From: Cronobacter turicensis z3032
GTDB lineage: Bacteria > Pseudomonadota > Gammaproteobacteria > Enterobacterales > Enterobacteriaceae
Direction of reading: 5' to 3'
Assembly (NCBI GenBank): GCA_000027065.2
Contig: FN543093.2
Span: 3,786,074 to 3,850,073 of the forward strand
DNA length: 64,000 nucleotides
The notes beneath the pieces were generated by a model. That model did not search any database, was not told the origin of the DNA, and saw only the letters and a program-made list of their open reading frames with translations. How positions within the stretch are numbered: the first letter of the stretch is position 1; the number at the start of each line of letters is the position of its first letter. Below, one piece after another: positions 43,494 to 52,438 of this stretch. The position numbers and the translations under genes were made by a program.

Positions 43494-45980
43494 TTACTCG
43501 TCGCGCTTTTTCTTCGACGCGCGCTTCGCTTTAGTCGCGGCCGCGATTTTTTGCGTCTTCGCCGACGGTTTTTTACCGCTTTTCGCCGGTTTTTCGCTCT
43601 TCTCCGGTCTCGCGGCGCCGCCGTCTTTCGTTACCTTTCCGCGCCCTTTCTCGTTACGAAAGGCTTCGTTAGGCTCAAAATTCTGACGTTTGCCGACCTG
43701 ACGGCGGCTGCGATTTTTACCGCCACCGCCACCGCCACCATTACCGCCTCTCTTCTCGCGCTCGCGCGCGGTTTTACCCACGTTACGCGGTCCACGCTCG
43801 CTGGAGATCAGCGAGAAGTCGATTTTACGCTCGTCCATGTTAACCGCTTCGACTTTCACTTCGACGCGATCGCCCAGACGGTACGTCTGGCCGCCGGATT
43901 CGCCGATCAACCGCTGACCTACCTGATCAAAGCGGTAGTAGTCGTTGTCCAGCGACGAGACATGCACCAGGCCGTCGATGAAGAGATCGGTCAGGCGCAC
44001 GAAGAAACCAAAGCCGGTGACGCTTGAAATCACGCCGGAGAAGGTCTGTCCGACTTGATCCTGCATGAAGTCGCACTTCAGCCAGTCCGCCACTTCGCGG
44101 GTGGCTTCATCGGCGCGGCGTTCGGTCATGGAACAATGCTGGCCCAGTTGCAGCATCTCTTCCATGGTGTAGTGCCAGCCGCCGCTTTCGGTGGTGTTGC
44201 CTTCATGGCCCTGCTCTTTCGCTATCAAATATTTGATAGCGCGGTGCAGCGTAAGATCCGGGTAGCGGCGAATCGGCGAGGTAAAGTGCGCGTAGGATTG
44301 CAGCGCGAGGCCGAAGTGGCCGCGGTTTTCCGGATCGTAAATCGCCTGCTTCATCGAGCGCAGCAGCATGGTTTGCAGCATCTCGTGATCGGGACGATCG
44401 GCGATGGAATCCAGCAGCTCGGCGTAATCGCGCGGCTCCGGCTTGTTGCCGCCCGGCAGCTCCAGGCCCAGCTCCGCCAGCACAGAGCGGAACGAGGTAA
44501 TCGCTTCGTTGGTCGGACGGTCGTGAATACGGAACAGCGCCGGCTCTTTATGTTTCTCGACAAAGCGCGCCGCCGAGATGTTGGCGAGGATCATGCACTC
44601 TTCGATAAGCTTATGCGCGTCGTTACGCTGGGTCTGCTCAATGCGATCGATACGGCGCTCAGCGTTGAAGATAAACTTCGCTTCTTCGCTTTCAAACGAA
44701 ATGCCGCCGCGCTCGGTACGCGCTTCTTCCAGCGCCTTATACAGCACATGCAGCTCTTCGAGATGCTTCACGAGCGGCTGATACTGGCTGCGCAGATCTT
44801 CATCGCCCTGAAGGATATGCCATACCTTGGTGTAGGTGAGGCGGGCGTGCGAGCTCATAACCGCTTCATAGAACTTATAGCCGGTGAGACGGCCTTTGGC
44901 GGAGATGGTCATTTCGCAGACCATACAGAGGCGATCCACCTGCGGATTCAGCGAGCACAGGCCGTTGGAGAGCACTTCCGGCAGCATCGGGACAACCTGC
45001 GACGGGAAGTAAACCGACGTGCCGCGGTTGCGCGCTTCGTTATCAAGCGGCGTAGGCGGGCGTACATAGTAGCTGACGTCGGCGATAGCCACCCACAGGC
45101 GCCAGCCGCCGCCGCGTTTTTTCTCACAGAACACGGCATCGTCAAAGTCGCGGGCGTCTTCGCCGTCAATGGTGACGAGCGGCAGGTTGCGCAAATCAAC
45201 GCGCCCTACTTTAGCCTCTTCAGGCACTTCTTCTTTCAGGTGCGCAATCTGTTCTTCGACGGCTTTCGGCCATACGTAAGGGATTTCATGGGTGCGCAAC
45301 GCCATATCGACGGCCATGCCGGTACCCATGTTGTCGCCAAGCACTTCCACTATCTTGCCGATAGCTTTGGTGCGGCGGGTCGGGCGCTGGGTCAGTTCGA
45401 CGACCACCACATAACCCATGCGAGCGCCCATCACCTCTTCCGGTGGAATCAGGATATCGAAGCTCAGACGGCTGTCGTCCGGCACGACAAAGCCGACGCC
45501 CGCATCGGTGAAATAGCGTCCGACAATATTGCTCTGCTTGGGCACGAGCACGCGCACAATGCGCGCTTCGCGGCGGCCTTTACGGTCTGATCCGAGCGGC
45601 TGCGCCAGGACGATATCGCCGTGAATGCAGGTTTTCATCTGCTCCGAGGAGAGATAGAGATCGTCTTTCCGGCCTTCGACGCGCAAAAAGCCATAGCCGT
45701 CGCGATGGCCGATCACGGTGCCTTTTTGCAGATCAAGACGTTCCGGCAGCGCATAGCACTGGCGGCGGGTAAAAACTAACTGGCCGTCGCGCTCCATGGC
45801 GCGCAGGCGGCGACGCAGCGCTTCCAGCTGCTCCTCGCCTTCAATACCGAGTTCGGACGCCAGTTCATCGCGGTTAGCCGGTTTTTCACGTTTTGTTAAA
45901 TGCTCGAGGATAAATTCCCGGCTCGGGATGGGGTTGGCGTACTTTTCAGCTTCTCGTTCCTGAAAAGGATCGTGTGACAT
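43494..45980 (-). CDS. rnr: Ribonuclease R
   Basis: The 828-residue exoribonuclease has an N-terminal winged helix (about 20-85), two cold-shock domains and the RNB catalytic domain (motif VTIDGEDARDFDDAVFCEKK with acidic active-site residues). The S1 domain is about 643-725, followed by a lysine-rich tail with GGNGGGGGGGK. It degrades structured RNA 3' to 5', including rRNA fragments and trans-translation targets with SmpB. The tail here is lysine- and glycine-rich as in E. coli and may be acetylated. It follows nsrR after 36 bp. Confidence 0.98.
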   Translation of the reverse strand: MSHDPFQEREAEKYANPIPSREFILEHLTKREKPANRDELASELGIEGEEQLEALRRRLRAMERDGQLVFTRRQCYALPERLDLQKGTVIGHRDGYGFLRVEGRKDDLYLSSEQMKTCIHGDIVLAQPLGSDRKGRREARIVRVLVPKQSNIVGRYFTDAGVGFVVPDDSRLSFDILIPPEEVMGARMGYVVVVELTQRPTRRTKAIGKIVEVLGDNMGTGMAVDMALRTHEIPYVWPKAVEEQIAHLKEEVPEEAKVGRVDLRNLPLVTIDGEDARDFDDAVFCEKKRGGGWRLWVAIADVSYYVRPPTPLDNEARNRGTSVYFPSQVVPMLPEVLSNGLCSLNPQVDRLCMVCEMTISAKGRLTGYKFYEAVMSSHARLTYTKVWHILQGDEDLRSQYQPLVKHLEELHVLYKALEEARTERGGISFESEEAKFIFNAERRIDRIEQTQRNDAHKLIEECMILANISAARFVEKHKEPALFRIHDRPTNEAITSFRSVLAELGLELPGGNKPEPRDYAELLDSIADRPDHEMLQTMLLRSMKQAIYDPENRGHFGLALQSYAHFTSPIRRYPDLTLHRAIKYLIAKEQGHEGNTTESGGWHYTMEEMLQLGQHCSMTERRADEATREVADWLKCDFMQDQVGQTFSGVISSVTGFGFFVRLTDLFIDGLVHVSSLDNDYYRFDQVGQRLIGESGGQTYRLGDRVEVKVEAVNMDERKIDFSLISSERGPRNVGKTAREREKRGGNGGGGGGGKNRSRRQVGKRQNFEPNEAFRNEKGRGKVTKDGGAARPEKSEKPAKSGKKPSAKTQKIAAATKAKRASKKKRDE

Positions 45981-46016
45981 AGCGGTTCCTCCGTTGTCAT
46001 CAGTGGCGCGAATGCG

Positions 46017-46442
46017 TCATTCCACCAGCAATAATTTGTAGAGCGGCTGGTTTTCCTGCACTAAATCGGCCAGCGTGTAGTTATCCAGTTCCTGAAGAAA
46101 ACGCGCCACTGCGTCACCCAGCACCTGTTTCAGGCGACACGCAGGGGTGATGTGACAGAACGCGCTACTACAGTTCACTATAGACAGGGGCTCCAGCTCA
46201 CGCACCACATCCCCAATGCGGATGGTTGCGGCTGGTTTGCCAAGGCGGATCCCGCCGTTTTTACCCCTCACGGCGGTCACATAGCCCGCACGACTAAGTT
46301 GGTTGATAATTTTGACCATATGATTGCGGGATACGCCGTACACCTCAGTGACTTCAGAAATGCTGGTCATGCGGCCTTCCGGCAAGGACGCCATATAGAT
46401 CAAAGCCCGTAGCCCGAAATCGGTAAAACTCGTTAACTGCAC
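46017..46442 (-). CDS. nsrR: Nitric-oxide-sensing repressor NsrR
   Basis: The 141-residue Rrf2-family regulator has an N-terminal winged helix-turn-helix with the recognition segment GVSRNHMVKIINQLSRAGYV. The three iron-sulfur ligands are Cys91, Cys96 and Cys102, in CSSAFCHITPAC, at the E. coli positions. The cluster senses NO and releases the repressor from DNA. In this window a fitting operator precedes ytfE. It heads the operon with rnr and rlmB, so NO response and RNA turnover share a transcript. Confidence 0.98.
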   Translation of the reverse strand: MQLTSFTDFGLRALIYMASLPEGRMTSISEVTEVYGVSRNHMVKIINQLSRAGYVTAVRGKNGGIRLGKPAATIRIGDVVRELEPLSIVNCSSAFCHITPACRLKQVLGDAVARFLQELDNYTLADLVQENQPLYKLLLVE

Positions 46443-46564
46443 ATCAACCTCAGAATATGGGAGGGGAAAAACGCGGTTCGCCCAGAGGGCGATATGTTGA
46501 TGATAAACCAGCCAGATGTCAGGCGGCTAATTTATTTGAAAAAGGCGGGTAAAAACCGGGTAAA

Positions 46565-46592
46565 CAAAGGGCGCGTTTACCGCGCCCTGAAG
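46565..46592 (-). terminator. Terminator of purA
   Basis: The minus-strand stem AGGGCGCG / CGCGCCCT has a five-base loop and is followed by TTGTTTACC. It lies 7 bp after the purA stop codon. Confidence 0.82.
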
Positions 46593-46595
46593 TGG

Positions 46596-47894
46596 TTATG
46601 CGTCGAACGGATCGCGCAGGATCATGGTTTCGGTACGATCCGGACCGGTAGAGATGATGTCGATCGGCACGCCGGTAACTTCTTCAATACGTTTGATGTA
46701 GTTCAGCGCCGCCTGCGGCAGGCCGTCACGCTCTTTCACGCCGAAGGTGGATTCAGACCAGCCCGGCATGGTTTCGTAAATCGGCTCGATACCTTCCCAG
46801 TCATCCGCCGCCATCGGGGTGGTGGTGACTTCACGGCCGTCAGGCATACGGTAAGCGACGCAGATTTTCACCTCTTTCAGCCCGTCCAGGACGTCCAGTT
46901 TGGTCAGGCAGAAGCCAGACAGAGAGTTGATCTGCACGGCGCGGCGTACCGCTACCGCATCCAGCCAGCCGGTACGACGGCGACGGCCAGTGGTAGCGCC
47001 GAATTCATTACCTTTTTCACACAGGAATTCGCCGATGTCGTCGAACAGCTCGGTCGGGAACGGACCTGCGCCAACGCGGGTGGAGTAGGCTTTGATGATG
47101 CCGAGCACGTAGTCCACATAACGCGGGCCAATGCCGGAACCGGTCGCTACGCCACCTGCGGTGGTGTTGGAAGAGGTCACATACGGGTAGGTGCCGTGGT
47201 CGATATCCAGCAGCGTGCCCTGCGCGCCTTCAAACATGATGAAGTCGCCGCGTTTACGCGCCTGATCCAGCAGGTCGGAAACGTCTACCACCATGCTGGT
47301 CAGCACGTCGGCAATCGCCATGACGTCGTCGAGCACTTTCTGGTAGTCAACCGCTTCGACTTTATAGAAGTTCACCAGCTGGAAGTTGTGATATTCCAGC
47401 ACTTCTTTCAGTTTGTCAGCGAAGGTGGCTTTATCGAAGAGATCGCCCACGCGCAGACCGCGACGTGCGACTTTATCTTCATAAGCCGGGCCGATGCCGC
47501 GACCGGTGGTGCCGATGGCTTTGGCGCCGCGCGCTTTCTCACGTGCGACGTCGAGCGCAACGTGGTAGTCGAGGATCAGCGGGCAGGCTTCGGATAACAG
47601 CAGACGTTCACGAACCGGGATCCCACGGTCTTCCAGTTCCTTCATCTCTTTCATCAGCGCGGCAGGCGACAGCACAACGCCGTTACCGATGATGCTGGTG
47701 ACGTTATCGCGAAGAATGCCTGATGGAATAAGATGGAGGACGGTTTTTTCACCGTTGATTACGAGAGTATGGCCGGCGTTGTGACCGCCCTGGTAGCGCA
47801 CAACATATTTAGCCCGTTCAGTCAGAAGATCGACGATCTTCCCTTTACCTTCGTCACCCCATTGGGTGCCCAGTACGACGACGTTGTTACCCAT
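46596..47894 (-). CDS. purA: Adenylosuccinate synthetase
   Basis: The 432-residue enzyme has GTQWGDEGKGKIVD at residues 9-22, with the P-loop-like segment and catalytic aspartate. Later motifs are GTTGRGIGPAYEDK (about 128-141) and TGRRRRTGWLDAVAV. It uses GTP to join IMP and aspartate, the first committed step to AMP. It is monocistronic with a terminator and a candidate PurR box at the start. Length equals E. coli PurA. Confidence 0.99.
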   Translation of the reverse strand: MGNNVVVLGTQWGDEGKGKIVDLLTERAKYVVRYQGGHNAGHTLVINGEKTVLHLIPSGILRDNVTSIIGNGVVLSPAALMKEMKELEDRGIPVRERLLLSEACPLILDYHVALDVAREKARGAKAIGTTGRGIGPAYEDKVARRGLRVGDLFDKATFADKLKEVLEYHNFQLVNFYKVEAVDYQKVLDDVMAIADVLTSMVVDVSDLLDQARKRGDFIMFEGAQGTLLDIDHGTYPYVTSSNTTAGGVATGSGIGPRYVDYVLGIIKAYSTRVGAGPFPTELFDDIGEFLCEKGNEFGATTGRRRRTGWLDAVAVRRAVQINSLSGFCLTKLDVLDGLKEVKICVAYRMPDGREVTTTPMAADDWEGIEPIYETMPGWSESTFGVKERDGLPQAALNYIKRIEEVTGVPIDIISTGPDRTETMILRDPFDA

Positions 47895-47900
47895 TTTTCA

Positions 47901-47916
47901 AAATCACCGTTTGCTT
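47901..47916 (-). promoter_or_regulatory. Candidate PurR operator before purA
   Basis: On the minus strand AAGCAAACGGTGATTT lies six bases before the purA ATG. It shares A-GCAAACG and a trailing T with the PurR consensus ACGCAAACGTTTTCGT, but its right half is weak. E. coli purA is a PurR target. Confidence 0.5.
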
Positions 47917-47996
47917 AAAAAAGGATTCTAACACCAGCTTTGCTGATGTTCAGCCCTTTTTGTATACAAATTTCGTCGATTTTGCCCGATTTTTAT

Positions 47997-48194
47997 TCAG
48001 TTAATCGTTTTCCTCAACATGTAGTAGATCACTATCCCGGCAACCACAAGACCACCACCGAAACGGCGCAATAAAGTGTCCGGCATTTGCGTCATAGAGA
48101 GGATCATCCGCCGCCACAGACGTGGAAAAAGCAGCGGGCCAAGCCCTTCAACCACCAGCACCAGCGCTAGCGCCAGTAAAACCGTTGTATTCAT
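47997..48194 (-). CDS. yjeT: YjeT, DUF2065 small membrane protein
   Basis: The 65-residue protein starts MNTTVLLALALVLVVEGLGP and has two hydrophobic segments separated by FPRLWRRMILSMTQMPDTLL, as in E. coli YjeT. The function is not known; a link to hflKC is suggested only by position. The longest frame starts six codons upstream, but this ATG gives the E. coli length. A terminator separates it from hflC, so it may rely on readthrough or on its own promoter. Confidence 0.92.
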   Translation of the reverse strand: MNTTVLLALALVLVVEGLGPLLFPRLWRRMILSMTQMPDTLLRRFGGGLVVAGIVIYYMLRKTIN

Positions 48195-48210
48195 TGTGCG
48201 TAAAACCTGC

Positions 48211-48241
48211 ATAAAAAAAGAGCCGGTGATAACCGGCTCTT
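48211..48241 (-). terminator. Terminator after hflC
   Basis: The minus-strand stem AAGAGCCGGT / ACCGGCTCTT encloses a four-base loop and is followed by TTTTT. It stands 15 bp past hflC and 17 bp before the yjeT start. Confidence 0.85.
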
Positions 48242-48256
48242 GTTAAGGGTTAGGGC

Positions 48257-49261
48257 TTAGCGTGCGCTATTGGCCGGCGTTTTCATATAGCGGAAGAAAT
48301 CGCTGTCCGGGCTCAGCACCATGACGTCCTGATTGGAGTTGAAGCTGTTCTCATACGCACGCAGGCTACGGATAAAGGCGTAGAAATCCGGATCCTGGCT
48401 GAACGCGTCAGCGAACAGTTTCGCGGCTTCGGCATCACCTTCACCACGCAGGATACGCGCCTGTCGTTCGGCTTCTGCAAGCGTACGGGTCACTTCATAA
48501 TCCGCCGCCGCGCGCAGTTTTTCCGCTTCTTCCTGGCCCTGCGAGCGGTGACGACGGGCGACCGCTTCACGTTCAGCGCGCATACGGTTGAAGATAGCTT
48601 CAGAGACTTCCGCCGGCAGGTTGATCTGCTTAATACGCACGTCAACCACTTCAATACCGAGCGCCGCCATACTGTTCGGGTTGATAACCGGCACTTTACC
48701 GTTAGTTTCTTCGGTTACGCGTTTCGCCGCAGAAGCGATAGCGTCATCCGCCGCTGGCGTTTCGACTTCATCTTCAGTACCCGCAGAACCGGAGTTCAGC
48801 GCTTCGCGTACCTCAGAAGTCAGGCGACCACGGGAATCGGTGACGATGTCTTTGACGTCAAGACGACCGATTTCAGAACGCAGACGGTCCGAGAACTTAC
48901 GTTTCAGCAGGACTTCCGCCTGAGAGAGATCGCCGCCGCCTGTCGCCAGGTAGTAACGACTGAAATCGCTGATGCGCCATTTGATGTATGAATCGACGAT
49001 CAGGTCTTTCTTCTCTTTGGTGACGAAACGGTCCGCCTGGTTATCCATGGTCTGGATACGGGCGTCCAGCGTCTTCACTGACTCGATAAACGGCAGTTTA
49101 AAGTGCAGGCCAGGCTCGTACACTTTCGGCTTGTTATCGTTGTCGCGCACGACTTTACTGAATTGCAGGATGATGCCGCGCTCACCCTCTTTCACCACAA
49201 AAATTGAGGTGTAAAGCACCACCAGCACGATGATGATTACCGCAATGACTGACTTACGCAT
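48257..49261 (-). CDS. hflC: HflC, SPFH-domain subunit of the HflKC complex
   Basis: The 334-residue protein has a signal-anchor helix (about 3-23) and the prohibitin-like SPFH domain (about 24-240) starting VVKEGERGIILQFSK. A long coiled coil (AEREAVARRHRSQGQEEAEKLR) follows. With HflK it forms a vault-like cage around FtsH that restrains proteolysis of membrane proteins. It starts 2 bp downstream of hflK. An alanine/glutamate-rich insertion (SGSAGTEDEVETPAADDAIA) lies near residues 160-180. Confidence 0.98.
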   Translation of the reverse strand: MRKSVIAVIIIVLVVLYTSIFVVKEGERGIILQFSKVVRDNDNKPKVYEPGLHFKLPFIESVKTLDARIQTMDNQADRFVTKEKKDLIVDSYIKWRISDFSRYYLATGGGDLSQAEVLLKRKFSDRLRSEIGRLDVKDIVTDSRGRLTSEVREALNSGSAGTEDEVETPAADDAIASAAKRVTEETNGKVPVINPNSMAALGIEVVDVRIKQINLPAEVSEAIFNRMRAEREAVARRHRSQGQEEAEKLRAAADYEVTRTLAEAERQARILRGEGDAEAAKLFADAFSQDPDFYAFIRSLRAYENSFNSNQDVMVLSPDSDFFRYMKTPANSAR

Positions 49262-49263
49262 CG

Positions 49264-50508
49264 TTATTCACTCCCTTCGCGCTGGTAATCGTTACGCTGC
49301 GCGTTGGCACGGCGTTGATCCATAATATCGCCACGGCCAGAGGACGCGCTGTTGCTCGCGCCGCTGTTGCCGCTGCCGGAGGCCGGCGGCAGGCGCAGCA
49401 GCGGGTTGCCGCTGTTGTTGTCGTCGCTCGCGGCAGGCGCGGAACCGCCTTTCAGCATCTGATCCAGCGGCAGCACCATCAGGTTTCCGCCTTTGTCATT
49501 AACCAGCACTTTACGGGTGTGGCTAAGCACTTTTTCCATGGTTTCGATATACAGACGCTCGCGGGTGATTTCCGGCGCGGCTTTATATTCCGGCAGGATC
49601 TTCGCAAAGCGCGCCACTTCACCCTGCGCTTCCAGGATGGTCTGCGTTTTATACGCGCGGGCTTCTTCCAGCGTACGCTGCGCCTGACCGTTCGCGCGCG
49701 GCTGGACTTCGTTGGTGTACGCTTCCGCTTCACGGATGTATTGCTGCTCGTTTTCACGTGCGGCAATCGCGTCGTCAAACGCGGCTTTCACTTCTTCCGG
49801 CGGACGAGCGGCCTGGAAGTTGACGTCCAGCAGCGTGATGCCCATGTTGTACGGACGGATGGTTTCTTCCAGCTCGCGCTGGGTATCGCTACGGATAACG
49901 GTACGGCCTTCCGTCAGAATGCGGTCCATGGTGTATTTGCCGATAACGCCGCGCAGGGCGCTGTCGGTTGCCTGGCGCAGGCTGTCGTCGGCGTTGGCGA
50001 CGCTAAACAGGTAGCGACGTGGATCGGTGACGCGGTACTGCACGTTCATCTCAACGCGCACCACGTTTTCGTCAGAGGTCAGCATGATGCCGGAGGCAGC
50101 CAGCTCGCGCACGGCTTCCACGTTGACCGGCACCACTTCATCGATAAAGGTCGGTTTCCAGTTAAGGCCAGGCTCAACCAGATGACTGAATTTGCCAAAG
50201 CGCGTCACAACGCCGCGTTCAGCTTCTTTAATGGTATAGAACCCGGTGACGGCCCATAAGATGACCGCAGCGGCCGCGACGATGCCTACAATGCGCCCGC
50301 CGACCGGGCTGCGCGGCTCTTGCGAAGAACCGCCGCCTTTACCACCGCCAATACCGCCCAGCTTTTTACTGAGCTTACGGAAGATATCATCCAGATCCGG
50401 CGGCCCTTGCTCGCGACCGCCTTTATTTCCCCCAGAGTTGCCGCCAGGCTTGCTGCTTCCCCACGGGTCGCGGTCCTGTCCGTTATTACCGGGCTGATTC
50501 CACGCCAT
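49264..50508 (-). CDS. hflK: HflK, SPFH-domain subunit of the HflKC complex
   Basis: The 414-residue protein has a glycine/proline-rich cytoplasmic tail (MAWNQPGNNGQDRDPWGSSK), a membrane helix (about 78-98), an SPFH domain (YTIKEAERGVVTRFGKFSH onward) and a coiled coil. The C-terminus is serine- and glycine-rich, probably disordered. It is the larger partner of HflC in the periplasm-facing cage that regulates FtsH. A GC-rich intergenic gap of 167 bp separates it from hflX, larger than the other joints in the block. Confidence 0.98.
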   Translation of the reverse strand: MAWNQPGNNGQDRDPWGSSKPGGNSGGNKGGREQGPPDLDDIFRKLSKKLGGIGGGKGGGSSQEPRSPVGGRIVGIVAAAAVILWAVTGFYTIKEAERGVVTRFGKFSHLVEPGLNWKPTFIDEVVPVNVEAVRELAASGIMLTSDENVVRVEMNVQYRVTDPRRYLFSVANADDSLRQATDSALRGVIGKYTMDRILTEGRTVIRSDTQRELEETIRPYNMGITLLDVNFQAARPPEEVKAAFDDAIAARENEQQYIREAEAYTNEVQPRANGQAQRTLEEARAYKTQTILEAQGEVARFAKILPEYKAAPEITRERLYIETMEKVLSHTRKVLVNDKGGNLMVLPLDQMLKGGSAPAASDDNNSGNPLLRLPPASGSGNSGASNSASSGRGDIMDQRRANAQRNDYQREGSE

Positions 50509-50675
50509 GTTTATGCTCCATATTTGTTATGCGGTGATATACCTTTCGTTCTTCAGACGGCGTGATGCCGTGCGTTTTCGCCATGCCAGGAGCGAAAAGC
50601 GCGGGCGTCATTACCCCGCCTGAGTCCATCCGGGTACCCCCCAAAGGGGAATATTTTCAGGCTTCGGCCAGCCGG

Positions 50676-51956
50676 TTAGACCACGTAGTCAACCAATGCC
50701 GGTTCCTGTTTACAGAGGCGACGCCAGTCAACAATCGGCATGCGAACGTGCAACCCGACGCAACCGTCCTCCTCCATCCACTCTTTTTCGATCGCCTGAA
50801 GCTGGTAAAACCGGCTCCGCAGACGTCCGGCTTCCGGCGGAAGGCGCAGCGCATGCTGGACTATTTCGCCGGAGAGACGTTCCGTCAGGGCCTGGAAAAG
50901 CAGTGGCACGCCCGCCCCCGTCTGTGCGGAAAGCCACACGCGGATGGGCACATTCTCGTCGTTTCTGTCGATACGCGGCTCGAAATCCTCCAGCATGTCG
51001 ACTTTATTCATCACCAGCAGCGTCGGGATCTCGTGGGCGTCTATCTCTTCGAGTACGGTATTAACCGCCTCGATGTTTTCCGCCATGCGGACATCCGCCG
51101 CGTCGATCACATGCAACAGCAGCGTCGCCTGACGCGTCTCCTGCAATGTGGCTTTAAACGCGGCGACCAGATCATGCGGCAGATGACGGATAAACCCAAC
51201 GGTATCCGCCAGCACCGTTTCGCCGACATCCGCGACGTCTATGCGGCGCAAAGTCGGGTCGAGCGTGGCGAACAGCTGATCCGCTGCATACACCTCAGCC
51301 GTGGTGATTTGGTTAAACAGGGTGGATTTGCCGGCGTTCGTGTAGCCCACCAGAGAGACGGTGGGAATATCGGCTTTGGTACGTGACCGACGTCCCTGCT
51401 CTCGCTGCTTCTCGACGCGCTCCAGCCGCGAGAGGATCTGAGTAATACGGTTACGCAGTAAGCGACGGTCAGTTTCCAGCTGGGTTTCACCCGGACCGCG
51501 CAGGCCGATACCGCCTTTCTGGCGTTCAAGGTGAGTCCAGCCGCGCACCAGTCGCGTAGCTAAATGGCGCAGCTGCGCCAGCTCAACCTGCAGCTTACCT
51601 TCATGGGTACGCGCACGTTGGGCGAAAATATCAAGAATCAGGCCGGTGCGGTCGAGAACGCGACACTCGCACAGGCGCTCCAGGTTACGTTCCTGGGCCG
51701 GGGTCAACGCATGATCAAAAAGGACAACTGACGCCCCAGTGGCTTTGACTGCATCGGCAATCTCAACGGCTTTACCTTCACCAACAAAATACTTTGGGTG
51801 CGGCGCTTTACGGCTACCGGTAATCACCTGTAATGCTTCGACACCGGCGGAAGAGACCAGGGATTCGAACTCCTGGAGGTCTTCCATATCTTTGTCTTGC
51901 GTAAAATAGATGTGTACCAGCACCGCCTGCTCACCGGCATCATAACGGTCAAACAA
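50676..51956 (-). CDS. hflX: HflX, ribosome-splitting GTPase
   Basis: The 426-residue protein has the HflX N-terminal domain with the glycine-rich ALQVITGSRKAPHPKYFVG and the linker GGIGLRGPGETQLETDRR. The G domain has G1 GYTNAGKST (204-212), G3 DTVGFIRHLP and G4 NKVD. It splits stalled or heat-damaged 70S ribosomes. E. coli HflX also carries ATP-dependent helicase activity. It follows hfq after 73 bp in the miaA-hfq-hflX-hflKC block. Confidence 0.98.
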   Translation of the reverse strand: MFDRYDAGEQAVLVHIYFTQDKDMEDLQEFESLVSSAGVEALQVITGSRKAPHPKYFVGEGKAVEIADAVKATGASVVLFDHALTPAQERNLERLCECRVLDRTGLILDIFAQRARTHEGKLQVELAQLRHLATRLVRGWTHLERQKGGIGLRGPGETQLETDRRLLRNRITQILSRLERVEKQREQGRRSRTKADIPTVSLVGYTNAGKSTLFNQITTAEVYAADQLFATLDPTLRRIDVADVGETVLADTVGFIRHLPHDLVAAFKATLQETRQATLLLHVIDAADVRMAENIEAVNTVLEEIDAHEIPTLLVMNKVDMLEDFEPRIDRNDENVPIRVWLSAQTGAGVPLLFQALTERLSGEIVQHALRLPPEAGRLRSRFYQLQAIEKEWMEEDGCVGLHVRMPIVDWRRLCKQEPALVDYVV

Positions 51957-52029
51957 GCGTAAACCCTCTTAAAATACCAGCGGGGAACACAGACGAACTG
52001 GTCCCCCGACATGGAGCAACAGCCAGGCC

Positions 52030-52338
52030 TTACTCGGCGTCTTCGCTATCCTGAGAGGCAGCGGAAGATGGCTGTGCGTTGTTGCTGTGATGGTAGTTAC
52101 TGGAACCGCCACCCGCGTTGTTGCTATGGTGAGAAACCGGACGAGACGGCACCACGGTCGAGATCGCGTGCTTGTAAACCATCTGGCTGACCGTGTTTTT
52201 CAACAGGATCACGAACTGATCGAAAGATTCAATCTGACCTTGCAGCTTAATACCATTCACCAAATAAATAGAAACTGGAACACGTTCCCGACGCAGAGCG
52301 TTGAGGAACGGATCTTGCAAAGATTGCCCCTTAGCCAT
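52030..52338 (-). CDS. hfq: RNA chaperone Hfq
   Basis: The 102-residue protein begins MAKGQSLQDPFLNALRRERV. It has the Sm1 and Sm2 motifs (VSIYLVNGIKLQGQIESFD and VYKHAISTVVP), including the proximal-face Gln8, Asp9 and the YKH triad. The C-terminal tail is histidine/serine-rich and acidic at the end (QDSEDAE). It forms a hexamer that pairs sRNAs with mRNAs. In this window cycA is a classic GcvB/Hfq target in E. coli. It lies between miaA and hflX. Confidence 0.99.
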   Translation of the reverse strand: MAKGQSLQDPFLNALRRERVPVSIYLVNGIKLQGQIESFDQFVILLKNTVSQMVYKHAISTVVPSRPVSHHSNNAGGGSSNYHHSNNAQPSSAASQDSEDAE

Positions 52339-52438
52339 TCTATCTTTTCCTTATATGCTTGTTGTTTATACTCTTGAACCCTTGGGCTCTGAAAAACTGC
52401 GTAAAAATCCGCGCACGATACGGTTCAATTGTACACAT

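Noticed and set aside
44055..45590. 511-codon plus-strand frame opposite rnr
   Set aside because: RNase R is intact on the other strand; the frame is composed of arginine, histidine and glutamine-rich shadow sequence.
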